From Stenopsyche tienmushanensis (Eukaryota > Arthropoda > Insecta > Trichoptera > Stenopsychidae), in assembly GCA_008973525.1 (NCBI GenBank), contig WACJ01000099.1, positions 372,001-436,000 of the forward strand: a DNA stretch of 64,000 nucleotides, given 5' to 3'. Numbering within the stretch: the first letter of the stretch is position 1; each line of letters begins with the position of its first letter. The notes under the pieces were generated by a model. It was not told where the DNA came from. It searched no databases and worked only from the letters and a program-made list of their open reading frames with translations. This document shows positions 55,906-64,000 of this stretch, one piece after another. The translations under genes and the position numbers were made by a program.

Positions 55906-56471
55906 ATAAGTTACAAAAATTGATAGTTTCATCGCATTGAAACTTTAAACAATATTATCTCGAAACTGCATTTTCAAAATGTTCGACAGTTGTAGCTTAA
56001 AAATTTGTTGATCGATTTGACTGAAATTTTAGAATGTTTCTCACTATAATATTATCTAGTCAACTAAGCTAAAGTTTTGAGGTTTTCGCGTAAATAAATT
56101 ATTGTTTTGGGGTAAAAATGATCAAGAAAATTGTAAAAAATATGAAAACTCACAACTAAAAAGCCTACTAAATTTTTAATTTTATACTTTTTTAAATATT
56201 TATAGCATGGTTGACTACCTACACATATTAAAAATTAAAAAATATTTCCATTTTCGATTTCAGTTCAACAGGAAACCTTCGACAACTGGCCAGCCATTGG
56301 ATATCACGAGAAAAGGCGCCTAATGGAATGCCTTATAACTCCCCTCTTTTATTTTTAAAAAGATAAAATAAATTAGCACTTTAAGGTTGTAATAAAATAA
56401 TGTCAAAAATTAGTACGATTATTTAATCATCTTTAAAAAAAATCATGAAAAACGACTCATTTACGGGCGTC
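55906..56471. mobile_element. Decayed 3' flank of the Mutator-like element
   Basis: TATCTCGAAACTGCATTTTC at 55955-55980 is the expected flank motif. The rest is AT-rich with nothing else recognised. Confidence 0.45.
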
Positions 56472-56680
56472 CTTCACTATGGTGTATTTACTACACTGAG
56501 TCGAATTGTAGTAATGTTATAATAATGGGAATTTTACAGCATTACTACATTGAATCTCGAAATACTATCTATATATAAATATTATCGAATATTGATTTGA
56601 AATATAATTAATATGGGATTTTAGAATGTCATATGGCGTACTAAATACATAGCATCGTAAGGGAAAGGTTAAGTCAGTAT
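56472..56680 (+). mobile_element. Very decayed hAT-A copies facing each other
   Basis: 56474-56632 follows the hAT-A order (GGTGTATTTACTACACTGAG, GAAATATAATTAATATGGG). 56640-56672 reads the opposite strand of the same family (TACTAAATACATAGCATCG, GTAAGGGAAAGGTTAA). Two head-to-head pieces. Confidence 0.45.
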
Positions 56681-57055
56681 TCTGTCCCTAGACAGCCATC
56701 TCACCTGAGCATGACGAAGAAGATGACTATACTCTGAACCCATTTCTTCGCAAAGTGCCTCAAATATTCAAGAATTGGGTGCTTTTTGTTGAATTTCATT
56801 TATAATAGATTGTTCAGTTAGGAATGTCGTTTTTTTTAAATGGAAGAGTTAACATTAACAGTTATTCAAACAAAAAATGTTTTAACTAATTTCATTGATA
56901 CAATGTATTTTCCTTCAGTAGATACAACTTTTTCCCATATGTTTAATGTTTTTTTTATTCCGGAAGAATTAAATTCAACGAGTTTTGATATAAAATATTT
57001 TTCGATTCCTCATTTCACCTCTTCTATATTTATGTTTTTTTTTCCCTATAAATAA
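56681..57055. other. No gene recognised
   Basis: AT-rich. The open frame at 56840-57055 is Phe/Thr/Asn-rich and unsupported. Confidence 0.4.
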
Positions 57056-57420
57056 TGGTGTGTAATGTTTGAGGCGGGGGCGCTCTCGAGGGCAGAGCCC
57101 CCGGGCTGCTCCCCGCCTCCACGTGCTCGTCGGGATAGCCGCGCTACCGCACGGGTCCGTTCTTCTATCGGGCTGTGATGCTGCTGGACGAATGGATGGG
57201 AATACGAAGGGCGTCGAATAGAAAGACTCTCTTCGCAAGTCTGGCTGCAAGAAGGACAACCTCCCACAGCCAAGGCCAACCAACAACTCTCCCGACTCCC
57301 GCTTCCTGCGCGTCACTACCCAACCGGTAACGATGCACGCGCAAGAAGCGATCGGTCGGTAAGCAGGTGCAATGTCTCCGCAGGGCCACAAGAGATGGCG
57401 CTGTTAAAATAGCACATTGA
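57056..57420. promoter_or_regulatory. Isolated GC-rich, CpG-rich island
   Basis: About 365 bp of markedly GC-rich DNA in otherwise AT-rich surroundings, with GGCGGGGGCGCTCTCGAG, GAGCCCCCGGGCTGCTCCCC and many CpG. Three overlapping minus-strand frames stay open here, as expected by chance in GC-rich DNA. A consensus-like donor (TCGGTCG/GTAAGC, at about 57359) lies on the plus strand and AGCGCCATCTCTTGTGG on the minus strand. It could be a promoter or first exon of an unseen gene, a transposon end, or recently transferred DNA. I cannot decide. Confidence 0.4.
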
Positions 57421-58319
57421 ATCTGAAGAGAAATGGAAGATGTCGCTACTATGCGGGGATGATAAATCGCCCACGCTACAGGTGCATCAATCTTAATAAA
57501 TGAGAGTAGGAAAGAACAAGGTCAGAAAACTAAGGTGGATGTGGAATCGATTGCCAATCGAGTTCCTTTAATTTGTTTTCGATTATCTTTTTATTAAAAA
57601 AATGGACAAAACTTTCCGGTAGACCATATATTTGTCATTTACATGATGAACTCTTAAATTCTAGACATTTTCTAAAGAGAAAAATCTATAAACAAATTGT
57701 AAATTCATTAGCCCTAAGTAGTGGCTTTAATAATTTAAATTAATTTAACCAACAAACTATCAATAATTGAGTAGAGTAATTTCGACAATATTATTCATGT
57801 AGAATGCTTATTATAAAAGAAGGAATAAAATGTTCTAAATTATGCTAGAAAATAAGTTTTTAATAGCTGTTATTTTTAATATAATATTTTAATAATAAAT
57901 TATAATTTACACGATGGCTCGCAATCTGAGTCTCGCAGTTGGGAGCTCTCTTGTTCAAACCATCTTCCACTTTTAAGCCTTTTTTTCAATAAAATAGTAA
58001 CTTATTCTTCGACCAAACACGTGTATTTTATATGATTCTAGGCTGTTTTATCACGGTAATATTTTTCAGTTTCAAAGACAACACAATTGTCTGGTTGTAT
58101 TTGCTTATACAGATTGTACTTTTTCCAGCTTGCTAATGAAATTGCACATTTTGTAGCGCTTTAGATGAAATTCATTACTGAGCATATGACGAATAAATGA
58201 AGGTAAATATTAGCACTCATAATTATATTCACTTTAGGATTTCATCCTTTCACCAGGAATTTCCACGAAAGTCGGACTGCTTGTTTGAACTCTATACGAG
58301 ATTCTGTATTCATTATATT
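57421..58319. other. Intergenic, no gene recognised
   Basis: AT-rich sequence without a recognised feature. Confidence 0.45.
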
Positions 58320-58700
58320 TTAACTTTTTATGCTTCCTTTGTCCAAATAATATAATAAACCGACGATTAATTGGAAATAAACAATCATAATCTTAGATGC
58401 TATATTTGCTTGTTCGCCACTTATTGTCATACAAATCCACTTATCTCCCAGGACATACGCAGCATGTATGAAGCTTGTACACAAATAAATAAATACTGTC
58501 GATAGCACACAATATTCGGTCATCTCTTCATGCAAACATAAACAATACACTTGAATTAATTATATCGTTTACACATCATTATCAGTCAATAAATTTGGGT
58601 TAACGATCTATACAATCGTACGATGTACATAAGATACTCTCTCTGTCTCTATCTTTCTCCGAGCTCAGCGTGTAAGAATGCTCTTTTTGAATTGTTGGAA
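58320..58700 (-). repeat. TTAA-bounded repeat, copy 2 (reverse)
   Basis: TTAA at 58320-58323 marks one end. On the minus strand it is collinear with 63355-63690: AAGAGCATTCTTACACGCTG, GATTGTATAGATCGTTAACC, ATGACCGAATATTGTGTGC and GCTTCATACATGCTGCG. Both copies keep an open frame containing MTEY, TSFIHAA and DKWIC. Confidence 0.65.
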
Positions 58701-59330
58701 TTCGATAGCAAATACGTGAAAATTGCAAATTTTCAATTATTTATGATAGTTAATAAATATATATTAAAATCCAGATTTTACCATCGATCCAATTGTAATA
58801 CACTTTATGTCCTTCTGTTATTGAAAATAAATCATCTGTGATAATTTAACACGCACCATAATGCCAATAAACGTATTATCATTGATTAATGACATTTTAA
58901 AGCAAACAAATATTTCGATTTTTCCTTGTTTTCACTTCGGGAATGATTTTACGCGAAGTACACAATTATCGCGTTGATATGGTCATACGCGCAAAAAAAC
59001 AATAACAAGTGTAACATTCAACATATTCAGATAATTCATATCAAATCATTATATTATTAATAGTCAACACCATCGTAATTAATATAAATCATATAAACTT
59101 TAATCGAATTCTGGCAACATTTGTATTGTTTCTGAAATCATTATTTTGCCCAAAATTGGATTGTTGTAAGAGCATAAAATCCAACGATTTGATCGATGCC
59201 CTGTTATGCATCTCTAATCAAAATTAAATTGTAGAAAACATTTTTGCAGACATTCAATCGTCTCTATCTAGGTTAAATCTAATTTCCTGAATATGAAGAA
59301 TTAACTACTGATCAATAAACAAGTAGAATA
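58701..59330. other. Intergenic, no gene recognised
   Basis: AT-rich sequence without a recognised feature. Confidence 0.45.
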
Positions 59331-59600
59331 TGGCTGTCCTTGTGACTGAATTTGCAACAATTCTTAACCCTAAAAGGAGTATCGTCGCAGGGTCTGCGAT
59401 CTGAAGACTCTTGAAGGCTTCAAAAAGAGCACTCTTGTACATTGAGCTCGGAGTAAATAAATAGGATAAGGCTGTCCATGAGTGACTGGATTTGCAACAT
59501 TCCTTAACCATTTGCGGTCCTATGTCGAATCTGATTCGACATCGATTTTATTCCAGTGGGTCCTATGTCGACTCTTGACGCGCGCTCTCGTTAACATCTC
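59331..59600. repeat. Direct repeat and piggyBac-like end at TTAA
   Basis: GGCTGTCC..TG..TGACTG.ATTTGCAACA ending in CTTAACC occurs at 59331-59368 and again at 59471-59508. After the first copy comes a piece of the TTAA-bounded repeat (AAGAGCACTCTTGTACATTG). After the second comes TTAACCATTTGCGGTCCTAT and TCGAATCTGATTCGACATCG, a piggyBac-style terminus. Confidence 0.55.
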
Positions 59601-59990
59601 CGATTATACCTACAATATTTTTTAACGCATCCCAAAATATGGAGACCAAAACCTTATCAGCTGACGTTTTTAGTGAATATCGCCGGTTGCTGTCTACTCA
59701 ACTGACTGACGATTTGATTCTGAAGTGTATTGATGGATCCATATTTCATCAATTACCGCATCCAAATATTATTTTTGCGCTCCAATGGCTTTGAATTATC
59801 AGCAAACGCGGCACCCACATTGAACACAGCTTTCTCATAGACAAATATTGATGCAAAATAGGGAATACACTGCCTTCTGATATCTTTAAGGTGTCAGCTA
59901 TTTCATGTAACTTCAATTTTTGATCGGCCAAAAATCAGCTAAACGACTTCTCTACCATTTGTCACGATGGAGAAAGGTTCAAATAATACT
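59600..59990 (-). pseudogene. mariner transposase fragment up to first catalytic Asp
   Basis: The minus strand reads the HTH/linker SDQKLKLHEIADTLKISEGS-like residues, then VFPILHQYLSMRKLCSMWVP and RLL. After a frameshift comes IDEIWIHQYTSESNRQS, with the first catalytic Asp inside ID-E, then TATGD after a Trp-to-stop change, and SPYFGDAL-type remains (family WxSVFWDA). It is the longest example here of the MRKLCARW mariner type. No TIR was found. Confidence 0.8.
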
Positions 59991-60064
59991 TGTAAAGTCA
60001 TTTTTATTGGTTTTGGTATTAAAAAAAGTTTCGTCTAAATGTCAGTGGTTTGGTGATAAAATGT

Positions 60065-60110
60065 ATTATTTCCTATGGAGATCACCTACATCCGATAAGA
60101 ATTATGGAAC
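60065..60110 (+). mobile_element. SINE tail fragment (copy 5)
   Basis: TCCTATGGAGATCACC and ACATCCGATAAGAATTATGG correspond to 10277-10320 near the 3' end of SINE copy 1 (TCCTATGGAGATCACCCTAT). Only this piece remains. Confidence 0.5.
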
Positions 60111-60164
60111 ATTAAAAAGGAAACGTATGCTATTATGATTGTTGGATAATGATGAGGATAACTA

Positions 60165-60620
60165 GGCCCCGTTAATTGGTGGACACTGGTGTCAGAAGTG
60201 GGATCCACGGCTGAGCGTCAGCAATGCCAAAAAAATGCCTATTGTTATAGAGGGAGTCTCCTCAACTTCAGGACAATCGACATCAAAAATAACCGCTGAC
60301 ATGGAGGATGAAAGTAGCAGCTTTCAATACAACTGTGGAAGGATACATAGAATCGCTATGGATGATGATACAATCAATAACTGCTAGGAGCTTGTACAAT
60401 ACTCAAAGTATAATAAAACAGGGGGCTTTAAGGCGTCAGAAAGCTAACAGAAGGAGTACTCGAAGCCAATAAAGATACGGGGAAGATGGAACAACTCAAA
60501 TGCGCATTGAGAGGAGACGTGGTTCTGTTCTTTGCTGGTAAGCCAGAGAACAGAGTACAGGACTACTGCGCAGCAATAGATCGCAGGACCTGTGGAGTCA
60601 TAACGCGGCCTGTTGAGAAA
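60165..60620 (+). mobile_element. LTR-retrotransposon leader and gag-start remnant, copy 2
   Basis: CACTGGTGTCAGAAGTGGGA and TCCACGGCTGAGCGTCAGC (60188-60222) match the leader at 36605-36638 on the other strand. An ATG frame follows (MPKKMPIVIEGVSS, DMEDESSSF) and closes at a stop near 60388. Further coding-like sequence in other frames runs to about 60620 (ENRVQDYCAAIDRR). No LTR is recognisable on its left, where a SINE tail lies. Confidence 0.6.
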
Positions 60621-60943
60621 CACTGCTGTATATCTAATAAAATTATATAATTGATTAAGTGGTATTCTTAATCAACGTACAATTCACTTGTACCGTCGAC
60701 CATCATCATGATATCAACACTATACTAACTGGATAAGTTGTGATGTTATTGCCAATTGGAATTTCTTCGGACAACAAATCTAGTTGCAAATTTTTCGACA
60801 TCAAAATAAGTCATCAACAAATAATGATGGAAGAAGCTGAAAGAATAAAATGCTATAAATTATTCTACAAAATATATTTTTATTTAAAAAAAAAACAGGG
60901 ACCCTAAAATATAACATGCGTTAAGTCTGAAATGCGTTAATTT
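60621..60943. other. No gene recognised
   Basis: AT-rich spacer. A poly(A) run with AATAAAATGC-type sequence before it gives no firm call. Confidence 0.4.
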
Positions 60944-61623
60944 TAGGGAATCCAATCCCGGACAGTTTTAGATGCTCATGAATCCCGGGACTAATAAACG
61001 TAATCCCGAAAATATGGGATTGAATTTTTTATCTAACAAAATCGTACATCTCACCAGCATGTTGAAGGCTACTAAATCGAGACATTTTCGCCGAAATCTG
61101 GACGCTTGGAAACAGTGGCGTAACTACTAATTGGCAAGCTTATACAGTACATATATGTTTTTCAAATTTTTATATTAGCCTTTTCCTACCGGTGATGTAT
61201 TTACTACACCTCGACTCTAATAATGATAATATCGATATGAAATATAATAGATACGGGCTTCAAATTTTTTTTATTCTTCCGTAATATAATTACGAATCAT
61301 ATCAAAGTATTATAGTATATAAGTATTCATCTGCAGCGACGGAAATAAATAATTTGTTGGGAAATCGGGAATTTTGCGAGTTTAAGTTCGTGTCTCAGCA
61401 GAAAGCAATTATATCAATCACATTGATGGTGTTATACAAAAATCACGTGGTCATTAACTTGAACTAGCATTTAAATATCTGATGACGATACCTCCTCCAA
61501 CTAATGTGGAGACTGAGCGTGCATTTTTAACAGCAACACTTGTTGCTGAATTTTTGATCAAATTTATCAATGCAATTCCCGAAAACCCTGGATCGAAATT
61601 TTGGCTCGGGATTCGATTCCCTA
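60944..61623 (+). mobile_element. hAT-A element with both TIRs and hAT C terminus, copy 4
   Basis: Left TIR TAGGGAATCCAATCCCGG (60944) and right TIR (reverse complement TAGGGAATCGAATCCCGAG, ending 61623). The flanking octamers GTTAATTT and GTTATCTC share only GTTA, so any 8-bp duplication is decayed. It contains the CAGTGGCGTAACTACTAATT junction at 61113, ATACATCACC in reverse, and the TGCAGCGACGG spacer. Near the end it reads PPTNVETERAFLTATLVAEF (61491-61550), the hAT C-terminal dimerisation motif with conserved ER-F. It is the most complete copy. All catalytic parts are missing. Confidence 0.85.
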
Positions 61624-63327
61624 GTTATCTCCACTTAAATAAGTTCGTTGTAATTTTAACCCATTTTAACAAACTCTAAGATTTTATGACTGAAATTTGA
61701 CTTGACCTTTTCAAATCATATTTGTAGTATTCGTACATTTTTTTGCGCTACATTTATCTTCGGCCCATAAAACGATTATTTATTTAAATATATAAGAATT
61801 ACTGTGACAGTGGTCCTCAATTTTATTTAATAATCTATCTGAATATCACAAAAATACGTCAATTAACCGATTTATCTAGAATACATTCTATTTCACAATT
61901 TACGAAAGTTTAATTTTAAAAAAATCGTAAATCAATGAGATATATTGGTTTTAATAAATTTGGAAATATTGCGCAAAAACGTCTTAAATCTGTTAGATTG
62001 TATTAGCGGACCCTAATGTGTTAATATTACTCATCGATCGACAATATAAAAAGGAGTTGACTTTGCAAGTTTAACAGTCGACGAACATTCTTCCATTCAA
62101 GAAGTTAATTAGTGTATGGATTTATATTTCTGAGCCCGATCAATGTAAGTAAAGTGTCTATATTTTGCAAAAAAGATTGCCAAAATGCCATCTATACCTT
62201 ATATTTTTTAAAAATTGCGAATGGAATTATAAAGTTTGATAAAGTAAATTGGTTTTGATTTGTTAATTAATATAAATATATATATGGTTTAGCTTTTTTC
62301 AACATTTTATAGCAAAATTTGTCCCTGTGTTTTTATTTTAGTCCTATATTATAACTATTATAGGCTTATGAATCTTTAGCAAAATTATGAAGGATAATAA
62401 TTCTGGATATAAAATCTCTAAATTCAACAATCTGCAAAGTATATTTCCTATTTATAGGTCAATGGGCATGTCTTCATTAACAAAAATATCCACTTATGAT
62501 AAAAACATGATTGTAACACTAATTTCAATCCAATTTTACGCATAGTTGAATGCGTAAATCACCCGAAATATCACTCGAACCATAATATGAATTCTGAATA
62601 ATGTATTTAATTACGACACCCGTTTAACTAATAATATATTTTGCATACAAATTAACCGTTTAAAATAAAATCCGATGCTCTAATTAAGTATTAAAATTCA
62701 TTCGGTTCATGTTGATTTCGCTTTCGTTCATCAAAATTAACTTCAGCAATCGATAGATTTAAATTGACTCGTCAAAATAACAATATTTTTAGCAAAACCC
62801 TCCAAATACCATGGCAAAAGTGTATTCTTATCCAGCTACAAATTATAAAGATTTCACCAAAATTCACACCAAACAGTGACTTTCTTGGAATGCATTCGAT
62901 CTGGGCCTCGCTGTTAAAGATGATTGTTTGAGCAATGTTTCTGCGATAATTTGCCATAATCTATTCAATCATTTGCAATAAGTTTGACGTATGTTACTTT
63001 AATAACGTGCTCGCTATAAGCTAACAAACTTCAAGCATTCCTAATGAAATACCGTTTATCTGTCCAATTCTGGGTTATTTTACTTCATCAAAATCATCAA
63101 CTGTGATTGTAATTAAAGCGACCAAAGCATTTTTATTTCTCAGAAGAAATAAAATATTGCTTGAAGGCTTTCCCCCAGTTTGAGAAACGCTCTATTATTA
63201 ACAAGATATATGCTTCCGAAATATTCTATCCGATACCATTTGATAATACTCTGCTTCATATCAATAATTTGTTTATACATTCTGCTATATTAAAATCAAC
63301 CAAGCTATTTTTAAAAAATCAATGTTA
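61624..63327. other. Intergenic, no gene recognised
   Basis: 1.7 kb of AT-rich sequence. No exon, domain or second copy identified. Confidence 0.5.
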
Positions 63328-63696
63328 TTAACCCCTCAAAGAGGTAAGGACACAATACTGTGTCTGAATTCCAATGAATCATAAAGAGCGTTCTTACACG
63401 CTAAGCTCGGATAAAGACAGAGACGGTGAGAGTATCTTGTGTACATCGAACGATTGTATAGATCGTTAACATTAATTTATCGACTGATAACGATATAATT
63501 AATTGTATTGTTTATGTTTATGCAAAGAATGACCGAATATTTTGTGCGATCGGCAGTGTTTATTTATTTAAATACAAGCTTCATACACGCTGCGGCGGCC
63601 CTGACAGATAAGTGGATTTGTACGATTTATAAGCGGCGGATAAGCAAATATAGCATCTATGATGATTTTAAATTAGCTCACCACTCAAAGGGTCAA
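63328..63696 (+). repeat. TTAA-bounded repeat (piggyBac-like MITE), copy 3
   Basis: Left end TTAACCCCTCAAAGAGGT. The right end (reverse complement TTGACCCTTTGAGTGGTG) is inverted, giving TTAA and TCAA borders. Internal GCGTTCTTACACGCTAAGCT, GATTGTATAGATCGTTAAC and AATGACCGAATATTTTGTG are shared with 26990-27485 and 58320-58700. Confidence 0.65.
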
Positions 63697-64000
63697 TAGG
63701 CGATACGTCCTGCTTTTCGACGCTTCTTTGAATGATTCCAGATCCTTTTAATTGGCCGTTTAACTATTATAGATAGCGTTGTTGTTTGAAATTTATGTCG
63801 TCTGCTTGCTCATCGTTAATTAAACGAAACACAACATTCAATATCAATATAAATTGCCCTTTTGGTCTTCTGTCTTTTGCCTTTTATAGGGCATCTTGAA
63901 GAGTATAATTTTTACGAATTTGTAACTATGCAAATTTGTAACAGTTGAACAATTTGACATCATCAGATCGTTATAATATTGATATTGACGATACGAAGGT
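63697..64000. other. No gene recognised
   Basis: AT-rich sequence to the end of the window. Confidence 0.4.

Noticed and set aside
56975..57391. Long minus-strand frames over the GC island
   Set aside because: GC-rich DNA has few stop codons by chance. Three frames overlap and none shows a known domain.
1..64000. CRISPR array, bacterial operon or rRNA
   Set aside because: No regularly spaced direct repeats of that kind, no dense same-strand reading frames and no recognisable rRNA stretches. The window has clear eukaryotic features.
1..64000. A new anti-transposon or other undescribed system
   Set aside because: The repeat clustering could suggest a piRNA-type locus, but nothing in the sequence alone distinguishes that from ordinary transposon-rich DNA. 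Small-RNA data would be needed, so I make no claim.

Overview
This is a 64 kb stretch of AT-rich, intron-rich, transposon-dense eukaryotic nuclear DNA. It is most likely from an insect. The evidence is the spliceosomal exon structure of the one gene found, several mariner subfamilies, R1-type LINE, hAT, Tigger and Mutator-like remnants, and a tRNA-derived SINE. No bacterial operons, rRNA, functional tRNA genes or CRISPR arrays were seen. I cannot name the species.

The only host gene I can support is the 3' part of a plus-strand gene, from 2572 to the stop codon at 13435-13437. It has eight exons whose splice phases all agree (1-1, 1-1, 1-2, 2-1, 1-0, 0-1, 1-0, 0-stop). They encode two Sushi/CCP modules, two HYR modules and a basic C-terminal tail, so the product is an extracellular multidomain protein. 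The 5' end, with any signal peptide, lies left of the window. The first visible intron (6.4 kb) is filled with mariner, hAT and other repeats, and the third (2.3 kb) carries a SINE inserted into an older repeat.

The other roughly 50 kb (13.7-64 kb) is mostly an archive of dead transposons. I grouped them by shared sequence within the window: hAT-A (TIR beginning TAGGGAATC; 41.4 and 60.9 kb keep a hAT C-terminal dimerisation motif); family B (TIR CAGGGYCGTAAC; 1.6, 17.4, 32.7, 38.2, 48.0 and 50.4 kb); a long-TIR Tc1/mariner-like family (1.9, 39.4, 45.3, 47.8 and 50.3 kb); family F (TIR CAGGGTGCGRCAG; 26.5, 40.3, 51.6 and 53.5 kb); family P (TIR CACTYAAACC; 20.4, 23.9, 27.6, 52.0 and 53.0 kb); Mutator-like (PF20700-type) remnants (22.2 and 55.4 kb plus detached tails); two Tigger/pogo elements (28.8 and 33.6 kb); at least three kinds of mariner transposase; TTAA-bounded piggyBac-like repeats (27, 58.3, 59.5 and 63.3 kb); one LTR with leader (36.3-37.3 kb) and a second leader (60.2 kb); and a tRNA-headed SINE (9.9, 16.9, 23.4, 49.9 and 60.1 kb).

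Every transposase reading frame seen is broken by stops, frameshifts or deletions, so none looks autonomous. The most informative structures are two natural filled/empty site pairs (a SINE at 9880-10369 against 24933, and a mariner at 7674-8222 against 18324), two mariner copies sharing one internal deletion junction, two different elements abutting on a single TA at 51961, an isolated GC-rich island at 57.06-57.42 kb, and strong inverted repeats at 4.65 and 54.3 kb. I found no convincing evidence of a wholly new biological system.
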